This document shows, piece after piece, positions 42,132-53,250 of a DNA stretch of 64,000 bases. The position numbers were made by a program, and so were the translations under genes. Source of the DNA: Bolinopsis microptera (taxonomy: Eukaryota; Ctenophora; Tentaculata; Lobata; Bolinopsidae); the NCBI RefSeq assembly GCF_026151205.1, contig NC_087081.1, positions 16,294,837 to 16,358,836 of the forward strand, given 5' to 3'. Each line of letters starts with the position of its first letter. Position 1 is the first letter of the stretch. The notes under the pieces were generated by a model. That model had not been told where the DNA came from. It saw nothing but the letters and a program-made list of their open reading frames with translations, and ran no database searches.

Positions 42132-43755
42132 CAATAGCATATAATGTAAGCGTCTCAATACTCAATACTCAATATATTACATTGCAGCAGCCGACCGCAA
42201 TACAGAACAGTTTTAAGTTCAACGTACAATTTTTATTTTTACATTTTTTTGTTACGAAAACCTAATATTTATTGTTACTAAAACAATAGCATATAATATA
42301 AGCATCTCAATACTCAATACTCAATATATTACATTGCAGCAGCTGACCGCAAGACAGAACAGTCTTAAGTTCAACGTACAATTTTTATTTTTACATTTTA
42401 TTGTTACGAAAACCTACTATTTATTGTTACTAAAACAATAGCATATAATATAAGTATCTCAATACTCAATACTCAATATATTACATTGCAGCAGCCGACC
42501 GCAAGACAGAACAGTCTTAAGTTTAACGTACAATTTTTATTTTTACATTTTATTGTTACGAAAACCTACTATTTATTGTTACTAAAACAATAGCATATAA
42601 TATAAGTATCTCAATACTCAATACTCAATATATTACATTGCAGCAGCTGACCGCAATACAGAACAGTTTTAAGTTCAACGTACAATTTTTATTTTTACAT
42701 TTTATTGTTACGAAAACCTACTATTTATTGTTACTAAAACAATAGCATATAATATAAGTATCGCAATACTCAATACTCAATATATTACATTGCAGCAGCC
42801 GACCGCAAGACAGAACAGTCTTAAGTTTAACGTACAATTTTTATTTTTATATTTTTTGTTACGAAAACCTACTATTTATTGTTACTAAAACAATAGCATA
42901 TAATATAAGCATCTCAATACTCAACACTCAATATATTACATTGCAGCAGCCGACCGCAAGACAGAACAGTCTTAAGTTCAACGTACAATTTTTATTTTTA
43001 CATTTTATTGTTACGAAAACCTACTATTTATTGTTACTAAAACAATAGCATATAATATAAGTATCTCAATACTCAATACTCAATATATTACATTGCAGCA
43101 GCCGACCTCAAGACAGAACAGTCTTAAGTTCAACGTACCATTTTTATTTTTACATTTTATTGTTACGAAAACCTACTATTTATTGTTACTAAAACAATAG
43201 CATATAATATAAGTATCTCAATACTCAATACTCAATATATTACATTGCAGCAGCCGACCGCAAGACAGAACAGTCTTAAGTTTAACGTACCATTTTTATT
43301 TTTACATTTTATTGTTACGAAAACCTACTATTTATTGTTACTAAAACAATAGCATATAATATAAGTATCTCAATACTCAATACTCAATATATTACATTGC
43401 AGCAGCCGACCGCAAGACAGAACAGTCTTGAGTTCAACGTACAATTTTTATTTTTACATTTTATTGTTACGAAAACCTACTATTTATTGTTACTAAAACA
43501 ATAGCATATAATATAAGTATCTCAATACTCAATACTCAATATATTACATTGCAGCAGCCGACCGCAAGACAGAACAGTCTTAAGTTCAACGTACAATTTT
43601 TATTTTTACATTTTATTGTTACGAAAACCTACTATTTATTGTTACTAAAACAATAACATATAATATAAGCATCTCAATACTCAACACTCAATATATTACA
43701 TTACAGCAGCCGACCGCAGTATAGAACCTTTTTAAGTTCACAAATTTATTATCAA
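42132..43755 (+). repeat. 152-bp satellite in E3, ~11 units
   Basis: Eleven units of the same monomer, mostly over 95% alike by eye, ending with the same diverged edge unit. The internal units are more alike than the edges, as expected for recent unequal exchange. Confidence 0.9.
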
Positions 43756-43914
43756 ATTTACTTACTTAGTTTTATCATTTGTTGCTACTATATACTAGCG
43801 GGTTCAAAGGACAATAGCAAATAGACGGCGCGGAACTTATTGACATTTTGATCTTGGAAAAATATTTTATTACTTTTATATTATGTTGTCCTTTCAATAA
43901 AGTTTTACTATTAA

Positions 43915-44310
43915 GGGGTCGTTCACATAGTACGTAATCAATATTTTGGCAATTTTTATCCCCCCCCCCTCCGTAATCAACCGTAATCAAGACCGAACCC
44001 CCCCCTATATTACGTAATCAAGGTTTGACCCCCCCCCCCCCCCCGTAATCAAGACCCAAGATCCTATATTACGTAATCAAGATTAATAATCGCAAAGCAC
44101 TTACTTATAAACGAAAATTGGTTTAAAAAACGAAAATTTTGATTACATAATCAACGAAAATTGTCCAATTGGTATTTCGAAAATCGGTAAAAAATTAAAA
44201 TGTTTATCATGTAATCAACGACCAAACCCCCCCCTGCCCCCGTAATTAACCGTAAGCATGTGAAAACCCCCCCCCCCCCTCGGCTGATTACGTAATATGT
44301 GAACGACCCC
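43915..44310. mobile_element. MITE copy 5 (in E3)
   Basis: As copy 4, flanked by TAA on both sides. Confidence 0.85.
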
Positions 44311-45122
44311 TAAGCATGAACAAGTTTTTCTTTTCTGCAAATATCAGTGTACTAAACTGTGTGAGTCCTATATAATAATGTTTCTTCCCGGTACTCCTAG
44401 CGAAAATTACCTGCGTAAACCGAGCATCCCACTTTTGAAAGGTTATTAAAATAGAGTATTCACATACCTTATCAGACCCTATTTGGACGAACATTAAATG
44501 ATCGGACATAATTATGAACGGACATTAATATGAACGCTAGAAGGCATTCAAAACCATCAAATATCCGAATTTTTTTCATTTTTTTGACGTTTTTTATTTC
44601 AGCAAACGATTTTTAAATCTATTTTTTATACAGTAAGTAAGAATAGCAGTCGTTAAGCAGTAAAAATGTTAAAATGTGTGTACATGATCAGTGTCTAATA
44701 TCACATATCATCTTCTTTTCGTGCATGAAATAGTCCATGCTTAAATAACATTTAGAGGCTGAAATGTGAAACAAGTTTGTCATGTTGGCGGGGACTAACT
44801 CATGAACTATGTTGTTGAGTGTCATAATTCCGTTGACTTTTTCGCCAAGTGACCCTTGAAAACATCATATACTAGTACAGTTTTCTGTGCCTCTGGCAGA
44901 CCAAGGAGAACCTTTCCTGCGTTAACTTACGGCACAAAAAAGTTCTCATAGTTGTCATATTCTGGACAAAAAGTTCAAAGTTGAAAAATGTTTTAAAAAA
45001 ATTCAATTCGACGGACCTTAAATGAACGGACTTTATAGTTTATTTGAACGGACATTAAAATGAACGTTCAATTAATGTCCGTCCAAATAAGGTCCGATAA
45101 GATATATAACCTTTATGTAATC

Positions 45123-45238
45123 GCTTGATTGACGATGTCAATCCATCGAGATCGTTGCTCGACGATCGACGATCGACGACGACGATGCGAAGCAAGAATG
45201 CTAGTTTGCGCGGCGCGTCGAAGCGGCAAAGTCCTCCA
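45123..45238. mobile_element. GC-rich micro-element, family A (116 bp)
   Basis: GCTTGATTGACGATGTCAAT to AAGTCCTCCA, flanked by ATGTAATC at 45115-45122 and 45239-45246. It has a GACGATCGAC short-repeat patch. Directly followed by a family B element after the shared 8-bp word. Confidence 0.85.
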
Positions 45239-45246
45239 ATGTAATC

Positions 45247-45372
45247 TTGACCATTGTTAATGATCAGGCCCGGTGCGCGCTATACTACTTCGTAGCACTT
45301 GCCATCGGGCCATTTCGAGAAGAAAGCGGCGTGCGCTACTTCGAAGAAATTTAGACGAGTAACATCCGTCAA
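45247..45372 (+). mobile_element. GC-rich micro-element, family B, copy 2 (126 bp)
   Basis: TTGACCATTGTTAATGATCA to CATCCGTCAA, flanked by ATGTAATC at 45239-45246 and 45373-45380. It is 18 bp longer than copy 1 at 23579, mainly through an extra CATCGGGCCATTT. Confidence 0.85.
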
Positions 45373-45665
45373 ATGTAATCCCATAAATTTTCATATATTT
45401 ATAGTTTTACTTTTAGAGATACGCCACAAGTTTCCTGGAGTTGTATGTAGAATAATTTTGATTTTCAACACGTGATTCAATTGTACTCATAATATATAAT
45501 TTAGTTTGTGAATCGTTGACTGTTTCCAAATTTAGAATCAACAATTATACTCATAGATTACTAATATACTTATAAATTGGTGACCATATCGATGAAAAAT
45601 ATTAGTAGTAGCGTATCTTTTATAAAATCAAATTTTGTTTGTAATTTAGTTTGCATGGGCTGTTA

Positions 45666-45782
45666 GGGAGTGTTCACGTATTACGTAAGCAGCCGAGGGG
45701 AAGGTTGTTTGGAAAATGGAAATTGGAAATGCTGACGGTTGGGGTAGCCAAAAACTTGATGACGTAATATGTGAAAGATCCC
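45666..45782. mobile_element. G-rich MITE family, short diverged copy 6
   Basis: GGGAGTGTTCACGTATTACG to AATATGTGAAAGATCCC with GCAGCCGAGGGG inside. The target duplication is not clear. Confidence 0.6.
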
Positions 45783-45984
45783 TTTGTTATAAACTCTATT
45801 TTTCAAAAAGTAATTTTAGTAGTTTGAGACGTTTCTACTGATGTCAGATAAAATTATCATAGCATGTTCATTGTTCGATAATTAGAATTGATTATTGATT
45901 ATTTATTTCATCAATAAATATTATGTAAACCAAATCTTTTCCCTAGTGACGAAATAAAAAAGTCGTAACTTGTTATTCACAACG

Positions 45985-46373
45985 GCCAGGTAGCTCAGTT
46001 GGTTAGAGCGCAGTTCTTAGAACGCCAGCAATCGTGAGGTTGCAAGTTCAATACCCGCTGTCTACCTAGTCGTGGGGTGAGCGTCGTCGACGTTCTGCTA
46101 AGGATCCCATATAGGATTTATGCAGCCTCCCGGTCCACCCATACCAGCCGAATGCTCGAGAAATCGTGTGTGAGGGTTAAATGGGGAGCTGTGCAATATA
46201 GTACAGCGAAAAAGCAAAAACTCAATGGATGGTTACCGTAATGGGTGCCACATGCCTAGCATGAAATATTTACCTACTTTAACTTACTTGCACTTGTGTA
46301 GGTCTGTAGAAGCATTAGAATCGGGCGTTGCCTGCCACAGGCTATCCCGAATTTAGAAGCTTGCGTTCATCAT
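45985..46373 (+). mobile_element. Complete tRNA-derived SINE with 15-bp target duplication
   Basis: TTGTTATTCACAACG flanks both ends (45970-45984 and 46374-46388). The head has box A TAGCTCAGTTGGTTAGAGC and box B AAGTTCAATACCC. An unrelated body of about 300 bp follows, with the tail GCCTGCCACAGGCTATCCCG ending in TTCATCAT. The same tail recurs at 49860-49908. SINEs are pol III transcripts moved by a partner LINE; the partner is not identified. Confidence 0.9.
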
Positions 46374-46445
46374 TTGTTATTCACAACGAAATTCAATTTC
46401 CAGTGAAAAAATTACAATATCTCAGCTTTTAATTGCAAAATAAAA

Positions 46446-46463
46446 ATACCGTCATGACGGTAT
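46446..46463. repeat. 18-bp perfect palindrome
   Basis: ATACCGTCATGACGGTAT reads the same on both strands. A second small fold (AGGCAGATTGGATCTGCCT) follows at about 46520. Confidence 0.85.
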
Positions 46464-46849
46464 CAGCCACCGTTCTCGTATCAGCCACTGCGATACCTTA
46501 TTCGACTGCAGATTGGATTTAGGCAGATTGGATCTGCCTAAATTTGATTATTCGACTGCTTTTGGACGGTTATAGTTGGGTTAGCTAGTTAGAATAAAAT
46601 GTCGGCCCCCAATTGTTAATGATATGGTTTAATTATACATATCATAAATGGTTTGTTATAGCTGTGGTCAGTTTACTACCGCCCTCATCAGATAAACATT
46701 TCACGTGTGGCAATGCAATTGTTTCATATTCTAGCTCAAACTTAGCTCTCATAGCTTCAAAGTTTTATCGGTTTTCAAGAAAACAACAATTTCAAAGTTT
46801 GGCACCGGTAGTCTCTTAGTCTTCATAAGTTTCACGTCTTTTAATACTA

Positions 46850-47230
46850 TGTGAACGACCCTTTGGCGATACTGGAAGAACAACACTCCTACCGAGTGTT
46901 CCTGTCATGCCTACCTCACCTGTCAAATAATTCCGTATGCCTTAGCTCCAAACCCCACAACCACCCTGATGACAACGCTGCTCCACAGAACCGTGAAGTC
47001 CTCTCCTCACTCATCACTGAAGGAAAGCTACTGAACAGACATTGTCGGTGACCCAGAACCTCATCTCTGAAGTCCTAGCAGATTCAACCTCAGAAGCCAA
47101 TCAGACGTTACCAAACATGGAATCCCTCGCTCGGATGGTACAACGCAGTAGAGCCACAGCGTCCGGATCTGCACAGCACATGGAATGTTTAAAGTATCTC
47201 CAGAGGTTCTTAGTTGTCGGGGATATGTAA
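46850..47230 (+). pseudogene. MULE (FLYWCH-type) transposase fragment
   Basis: Two short frames: SSKPHNHPDDNAAPQNREVL (HxHP block of a FLYWCH-like zinc finger), then TQNLISEVLADSTSEANQTL and MESLARMVQRSRATASG. The order HNHPxD, (L/V)xDV(L/M)xxS and SLxRxxxRxR is the N-terminal part of animal MULE transposases. The catalytic DDE part is absent. One frame change lies near 47040. Confidence 0.55.
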
Positions 47231-47683
47231 TGATTGGTTCTTAGTTGTTGGAGCTGATTGCATTTCCCAAGCTAGCATGTTAATTAGTTAACAAGGTAAA
47301 ATTGACAGGCTCTTAGTTGTCCGTCAGCCAAATAAATCAGCTGCGACCTCCGTGCTGAATGCTGATGATATTTTCTTTAGTACGTTCTCTAATCTCTGAA
47401 GCTTATTTTGAACTTGAAGTTGAATTTCGATTTTGAACAATTTTATCATAGTTTTTAATTTTTATCCGGTCATATACGTTTTCATTTCAAATCTAAGCAT
47501 TGTCTATGTCACTATCTGCCCTAGATAGCGTCAACAAAATATTAAGCTTTAAAATCAAAATTCCATTCCAAAATAAAAAGTTTACCATTCTGCTATTATC
47601 GGAGGTTTAATCCGCTGAATCTGATTTATTAAAAAGCTAGCGACAATGTTAATGACCTGTGACTCTTTTGGTTATCCTCGCTC

Positions 47684-47955
47684 TTGGTCTGGCAAGTGCA
47701 GAAAATATTACGGGAAAACCCAGGAAACCTTACTGGTACTGGTAGGGGCCTAACTTCGAAAATAAAAGAGATAGAAACGTCTGGTTTTCAACAAAATGTT
47801 CGCCTTGTAAAAATAACGTTTCCTCCCCAGGAGGAAAATTCAAAACAATGTAGACTTCGACTTATCGCGAAAATTCATATTTTAGGCCTTATAAAACTGC
47901 TCAGCTTTAACTTTGCGGATTCTTGTTCTTTGATTGGCTGAATCGTATCACGTGG
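47684..47955 (+). repeat. ~270-bp dispersed repeat, copy 1
   Basis: Shares CTGGCAAGYSCAGAAA, GGGGCCTAACTT, CTCCCCAGGAGGAAAAT and GATTGGCTGAAT in the same order with 62290-62565. The in-frame stretch here has no known domain and is probably chance. Confidence 0.75.
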
Positions 47956-48334
47956 TACAATTGCATTCTTGGAATAATCGAAGCGTGCAAATGCAATGAA
48001 CTAACGAGCGCGCGCGGAGTTCAACAAGCTGTGAAGAGGCGATGATCACCTGTAGTAATATCGCCAGCCAGTAAGGTCTGCTGGGTATGAGAGAGCCGAG
48101 AAGCTGCAAAAGAAGAGGGCACACGAAAGGGGGAGGGGGGGGGTTTATTTTAACGGGAAAAAGTATGAAATTTTAAAAGTCGATTTTGAGAGTGGAGATC
48201 GCGTTTTTACTACCCCATTCAGCAGTCCCCTTTTTTGTTGACAAAATTCTTTAGTTTCTTTTGGTATATTAAAATTGAAATTTGACTTAGTTGATGTTAA
48301 CGGGTGATACTCGTAAAATATCTGTTCCATATAT

Positions 48335-48369
48335 TGGACCGTCGACGAGTCCAACTCGGCGCGCGTCCT
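48335..48369 (-). repeat. GC-rich hairpin, family C, copy 3
   Basis: Reverse copy of the 24591-24625 core. The neighbouring 40 bp (48297-48336, word AGATATTTTACGAGTATC on the minus strand) also match 34193-34233, where no C core is attached. Confidence 0.8.
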
Positions 48370-48787
48370 GGTAGGTTGTAAACCTACAAATAAACCTACA
48401 AAGTTGATGGCGAGTTATGCTTTGTCAATAACTTATTATAACTAGTCAAAGTGGTTGCTTTTAAAAATGAAAGCGAAAGTCTTTAAACTGCGCGTTTTAT
48501 TGGTTTTATAACGGAGAATGGGATTCCGCACGTGCCACGATTTTCTTTTGTCCTTGTAGAAAACATTTTTGATAGTCACTCAGACATGGACACCGTATTT
48601 TGTGAAGTATTTAGTTACATCTTTTGCAATAATCTTACAGCATAGGATTATAAGAACGCGGGGTAGTAATTAATACTATGTTTCGTTTCGACTTTTAAAA
48701 ATATAACTTATAAACTAAACTCGTTTTGTATCGTTTTTTTTCAAAATGTGGTTAAGAACGTTTTTATTCCGAAATCCACCGTTTTAG

Positions 48788-49300
48788 TAGGAGGTGCACG
48801 ATAAAAATAAACTTGCTCGGATTTTAAAAATTTTTGTACCACTGTTTTCTAGAGACTGTGAGAATTTTCACAATACCAAATTTGTCATACCTTTTTTGGA
48901 AAGATCAGTGAGTTTCACCTAGGTGCCATATTTGATGGTGCGCGGCTTTTGGAGCAAAAGTAGTTGTAAAAGTCGCGTAATTTGACCAAATTCGTCCAAA
49001 TTTGACCATTTTTGTCGTATTATTCGGATTTATTTCCAGTTCCTTAAATGAGATCATTCTGTAAATTGGCGACGACCTTCCAATAGGGCTTTTACAACTG
49101 TCCGAAAAATTTGGTGGATATCGGAGTTGATATAGTGATCAAAATGGGGCAAAATACGCTGCTTTTAGCTGTAACATAATGTTTGATGGTTGGATATGCT
49201 TTAAATTTTTCGGACACTTTCCTTGTAAGTCTATGAGTAAGCTTACCAATTTTTGTTGCAATTAGAGGTCGGGAAGGATACTTTTCATTAAATTAATCGG
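48788..49300. mobile_element. Diverged relative of the 599-bp TIR element
   Basis: Begins TAGGAGGTGCACGATAAAAA and follows the reverse of 36875-37473 for at least 300 bp (TCTAGAGACTGTGAGAATTT, GGTGCGCGGCTTTTGGAGC). The far end could not be fixed. Confidence 0.6.
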
Positions 49301-49688
49301 GAAATCGAAGCAGTACTTTATATATGATATAACCATTTATTATACTAGATAAGAGTCTTACTTATGAGTCCCCAGCTGGCACATTGGTGCAATTGTCCTG
49401 ACATTTGAGACAGGTTGAATATCCAAAATGTATTCCTGCTTTTCTGCATGAGCCATGAACAAGCATTGCCACAACCTGTCTTTAAACAGTTGCAACTGAT
49501 GAATCGAATGGGCTTTTTCGGAGCTGTACTCATGCATAAGAGTGGTCACTGGTACATGCGCCCCATTGTTCATCGGATTCCGAATCACCCCCCATGACGT
49601 AGGGTAAAATTAAAAATGCTTCCCTGGAGAGTTATGGGCAAAAAACCGTTTTGGTCACGTGACAGGCTAGTAAAACATGAATTCGAGT

Positions 49689-49780
49689 GTTTAGGGCTCG
49701 GTTTAGGGTTAGGGTTGTGGTAAGGGTTATGGATAGCTTCGGGGTCATGGTTAGGGTTAGGGTTAGGATTAGGGTTTATG
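49689..49780 (+). repeat. Internal telomere-like (TTAGGG) tract
   Basis: Two runs of TTAGGG and variants separated by GTGGTAAGGG-type words. TTAGGG is the common animal telomere repeat. A shorter TAGGGTTAGGGTTGG lies at 60716. Confidence 0.75.
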
Positions 49781-49859
49781 TAAAACCGTTTTGTACGGCT
49801 GCAAAACCATAAAAACCAAAGTCACGTGAAATTTTTGGGCGAGCGAATTAGTAAGAGCC

Positions 49860-49908
49860 TTGCCTGCCACAGGCGATCCCGAATTTAGAAGCTTGCTTTC
49901 ATCATTAG
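49860..49908 (+). repeat. SINE tail fragment
   Basis: CCTGCCACAGGCGATCCCGA and AGAAGCTTGCTTTCATCATT match the 3' end of the SINE at 45985-46373. Confidence 0.8.
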
Positions 49909-50330
49909 TTTGATAATTTCAGTTTTAAGTTCAATTTTTTGCATAATTTTTGATTTTGATAATTTCAGTTTTAAGTTCTTAAGATCGGGAGTAAATATTA
50001 CCTTATAGTTATACCTTACAATTGCACGTGATCGGGAGTTAATATTACTTTATACCTTACAACTGCGCGCACGTCTTCCACTATTAAATCCGTGTTGCCG
50101 AGATCGCTCCGTCAACTTGGAAGATATACATATCCGTAAGTTTTCCTAATATTAGGCTATTATTAGGAAACTATTATAACCGCATGCGGGCCATTTGTCA
50201 AAAGATGCTTAACTCATAGTTTCTTTATCTCATGAATCTAATACGCCATATTAATTGAAATGGTCAGCGACTATTAAAACTGATATTTATTAACATTGCA
50301 TCTACAGTAGCCTAAAGTAAACAAGCTAAA

Positions 50331-51099
50331 ATGAATATAGCAATAGCTATAATAGTGGCAATGGTGGCAATGGTGACCTCTGGAGTTGCAGTTACTGCTA
50401 AATGGCAAGCTATACCAGGAAGTCTGACTCGTATCTCCAAAGGAAGATCTGGCGTGTGGGGTGTTAACAGGAGAGGAAATATCTACAAGCTTAACGGAAA
50501 AAGCTGGACTCGAATACCTGGTAACTTAGAACACATTTCGTCTGGTGGTTCGTCTGTATGGGGAGTCAACAAACATGGTCACATTTATAGAGATGCGGGT
50601 CACAACAAATGGCAGCGAATACCTGGTTCACTTACCAATCTTGATGTCAGTGACAACGGTCATGTTTGGGGAGTTAAAAAAAATCAGGATATCTATAGAT
50701 GGACTGGAAAGAACTGGCAGCACATTGGAGGAAAGGCCATACAAGTTACCGTGGGACCATCTGGAGTTTGGATAGTCAACAGAGCAAATAATATTTACTA
50801 TCGAAAAGGAACATATGGAGATAGCAATACTGCTGGATCTGGATGGATCCAAATTAGTGGCAACTTGAAGTGGATATCGTCTGGTAGGAATATTGTTGTT
50901 GGTGTTGACTCTGGCAACAACATTTACTACCGTGAAGGAATGAGGGCTCCAAGACCGACAGGTACTGGATGGGTACAGATACCTGGAAAATTGATGCAGA
51001 TAGATATCTATGGAGATGAAATTGTTGGAGTGGACACTGGACATGTAATCTACAAATTTCCTGTTTCTGGATTTCCTACCACAGCTAAAAAAACAGTCG
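50331..51099 (+). CDS. Secreted tectonin-repeat lectin, first exon (signal peptide and six blades)
   Basis: The ATG at 50331 opens a 23-residue signal peptide (MNIAIAIIVAMVAMVTSG). Six tectonin repeats of about 35 residues follow, each starting with Trp (W25, W59, W94, W129, W172, W214) and holding (V/I)xG(V)x..NIY, as in SVWGVNKHGHIYR. Six repeats make a six-bladed propeller like tachylectin-1 and fish-egg lectins, which bind bacterial sugars or glycans. The exon is best ended at 51099, before GTATGTAAG (splice phase 1); without splicing two more codons lead to a stop at 51107. The TSP1 exon at 62650 is in matching phase. An innate immune or egg-coat role is inferred from the family. Confidence 0.85.
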
Positions 51100-51107
51100 G
51101 TATGTAA

Positions 51108-51825
51108 GCAAGTATATTGATGTCAATAAGTGCTCATATGTATGTTTATTGGTTGAAACATTACCTTTTGGAATTTTAGGACCAATTCTGTAATTTTGAT
51201 TGGGGAGGTTGATAAAATAGTCGTATATCATTTTTTAAGCGCTTAATCTTATATATTATTCAACTTTTTCTCAAAAACTTGCTTTCACAAATTTCACTCT
51301 TTAGGAGCAATAATCCCAAAAACTCATTTGACTTGAGTGTGAAGACTGCCTATATCCTACAAATACCGATACTAGAGCTTCTAACTAAATAATTCAGTTT
51401 AACTTCAATTATTAAATTTGAATCATTATGTAAAACTTAAAGCCTGTGGGAGAAATTAAAAACTTTATCATACTTCCTACGGTACATTTTTCTTCAAACA
51501 TTTTTGTCATAGTCGTTAATGACAAAAAAATTTGAAAAAAAAGCGAGCGACCGATTTCATTCTCGGTATCATTTTGCATTTGATAACGGTCATTCAAATT
51601 GATATCATTGCCTTTTGTTTGGGAAAGAAAGCCACTGGCAGCGGTCCACTCTACCCATGATTATGGGTTTTGTTCAAATATCATCTCTTTTTGATTATAA
51701 TGTCAGGGTACTTTATAAAGTCGAAATATAAACTGATATCTTCATTAATAAGGAGGAAGTTTCAACGATTTCGAAATTTTTCCTTTAAAAACGTTTCCTT
51801 GTGTTTAGGTAAGCATATCGAGCAT
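51108..51825. other. Intron of the lectin gene; first 130 bp duplicated downstream
   Basis: The sequence after the splice donor (51100-51240) recurs almost unchanged at 63866-64000, so intron and exon were duplicated together. No gene seen in the rest. Confidence 0.7.
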
Positions 51826-52172
51826 TATAAGTTCTCGTTACTGATAACCGTAGGCCAATAGATGTTGATTATCTGTCTCAGATGCTTCCTTTGAAGAACG
51901 TCGACAGATGCCATTACGGTTTCAGGAGCAGCCCAGCTGCTACAGTTATACAACAACACTGAAGTGACAAGAGCTTCGTACAACTTCAGCTTTCTACTCT
52001 CACTGATCTGAACAGAGCTATTCAACCAGACTTTCTTGTAGGTGTAGAAGGCAACATTGGCTTTGTTGCGTCTGTTGACAATATCTCTTTCTGAACAGAG
52101 CTTTGATCCTAATAGCACTGACTCTCGCCACTCTTCATTTCCTCTGATTTTATTGCCATGGGCATCTAAAGC
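51826..52172 (-). pseudogene. LINE ORF2 fragment
   Basis: Reads DALDAHGNKIRGNEEWRESV to HLRQIINIYWPTVISNENL, almost identical to 54505-54851. Both borders lie inside the ORF. The left border falls at the same base (TATAAGTTCTCG) at which the larger copy is interrupted. Confidence 0.85.
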
Positions 52173-53117
52173 ATCGATCGCTGTGACTGACTGAATATGC
52201 CACTTAATACTCATTCAAGTTGGCATTAAATTCATATATAATGACATTAAACTGTCGTGGCAAAGCAGAATTTGTTGGAAATCACGAATGAGCAAAATGG
52301 TCACCTTTCGCACGTGCAAACTTTGAGCGGACGTTGCGTGCGCATCCAATATTGAATCACCGTAAATTTTTGCATGTAATTGTTTTATATATAGTTTGAT
52401 AAGCATGCAAAGTTTAAAAGTATTTCAAGAAAACTGTAATCACAACGGTACTCTAAAGTTGACAGAAAATGACGAAAACAGCAATTTTCAGTGATTTTAG
52501 CAATTTTCTTTCAATTTGGGCGTGTCCCCACGTGTGCAACTTTTCGATTTTCAACTTTAAAACTAGCCTAATGCACAATTTATACCTATAGAAAGCAGAA
52601 CTGAGCTCCACAACCCAAGGCATGGCCCAACACCAGAGAATACTAAATCGCAAAATTGACGTTTTTATAAAATATTTCTTCAAAAAAGCACAAACTTCAA
52701 TCTACGGACACTTGAATATAGCTTATAATTGACTGGCAAAGCGTCTATCCCTGAATATATGTATGTATGTATCACGACAATCTGTCGTAAAACAGGGATT
52801 CTAGAAAACCCATTTCCCGATGCTCCTGAAACTTGAAACTTTTTTTTCCAGTCGATTTGGTCAACGTCTAGACGCCCTGCAAAGTTTCAGAATTCTAACT
52901 TAATTTTAACATGGTTTTTAAGGCACCTGAATATGGCGATTTTGGGTTTTTACCGAATTTCGTATAACATGCTGGCGCGTATTTTGCGCAAATTTCTTAA
53001 AAACCTCCACATAACTATTTTTTATTCCCGTCATCTTTAACATTGAATTAGAATGTTTTGAACTTAAACATACCTGCTGAACTACTTTCGATGAGTCTTA
53101 ATGCCTGAAAAACAATA
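52173..53117. other. No gene seen
   Basis: AT-rich intronic sequence. A TATGTATGTATG tract lies at 52758. No exon could be supported. Confidence 0.35.
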
Positions 53118-53250
53118 AAGGGGTATAATAGTAAAGGGGATATAATATATAGTAAAGGGGGTATAAAAGTAAAGGGGGTAAATAGTAAAGGGGGTAAATA
53201 ATAAAGGGGGTAAATAGTAAAGGGGTTAAATAGTAAAGGGGGTAAATAGT
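53118..53250 (+). repeat. (GTAAATAGTAAAGGG)n minisatellite
   Basis: About eight 15-17-bp units with small changes, preceded by longer variants. Confidence 0.9.

Larger units (their letters stand above)
41444..45102 (+). mobile_element. Repeat element E3 with expanded satellite
   Basis: Same design as E2: left TIR 41444-41800, retroelement R tail 41808-41908 (minus), end-like copy at 41966, 11-unit satellite 42132-43755, MITE 43915-44310, end-like copy near 44468, right TIR to 45102. It differs from E2 mainly in satellite length. Confidence 0.75.

Noticed and set aside
36276-43755. Regularly spaced 152-bp units, CRISPR-like at first sight
   Set aside because: Whole units are repeated without unique spacers, and the genome is animal. 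These are satellite arrays.
45985-46070. Functional tRNA gene
   Set aside because: Boxes A and B are good, but the arms pair poorly and a SINE body plus target duplication follow.
49358-49588. Minus-strand open stretch with MNNGAHVPVTTLMHEY
   Set aside because: 76 codons with a possible splice donor, but no acceptor, no recognised domain and no second copy. Could be a lone exon; not supportable.
50628-51044. Antisense reading over the tectonin exon (also 63115-63825)
   Set aside because: Mirrors the repeated sense gene. It is long only because the tectonin repeats avoid certain codons.
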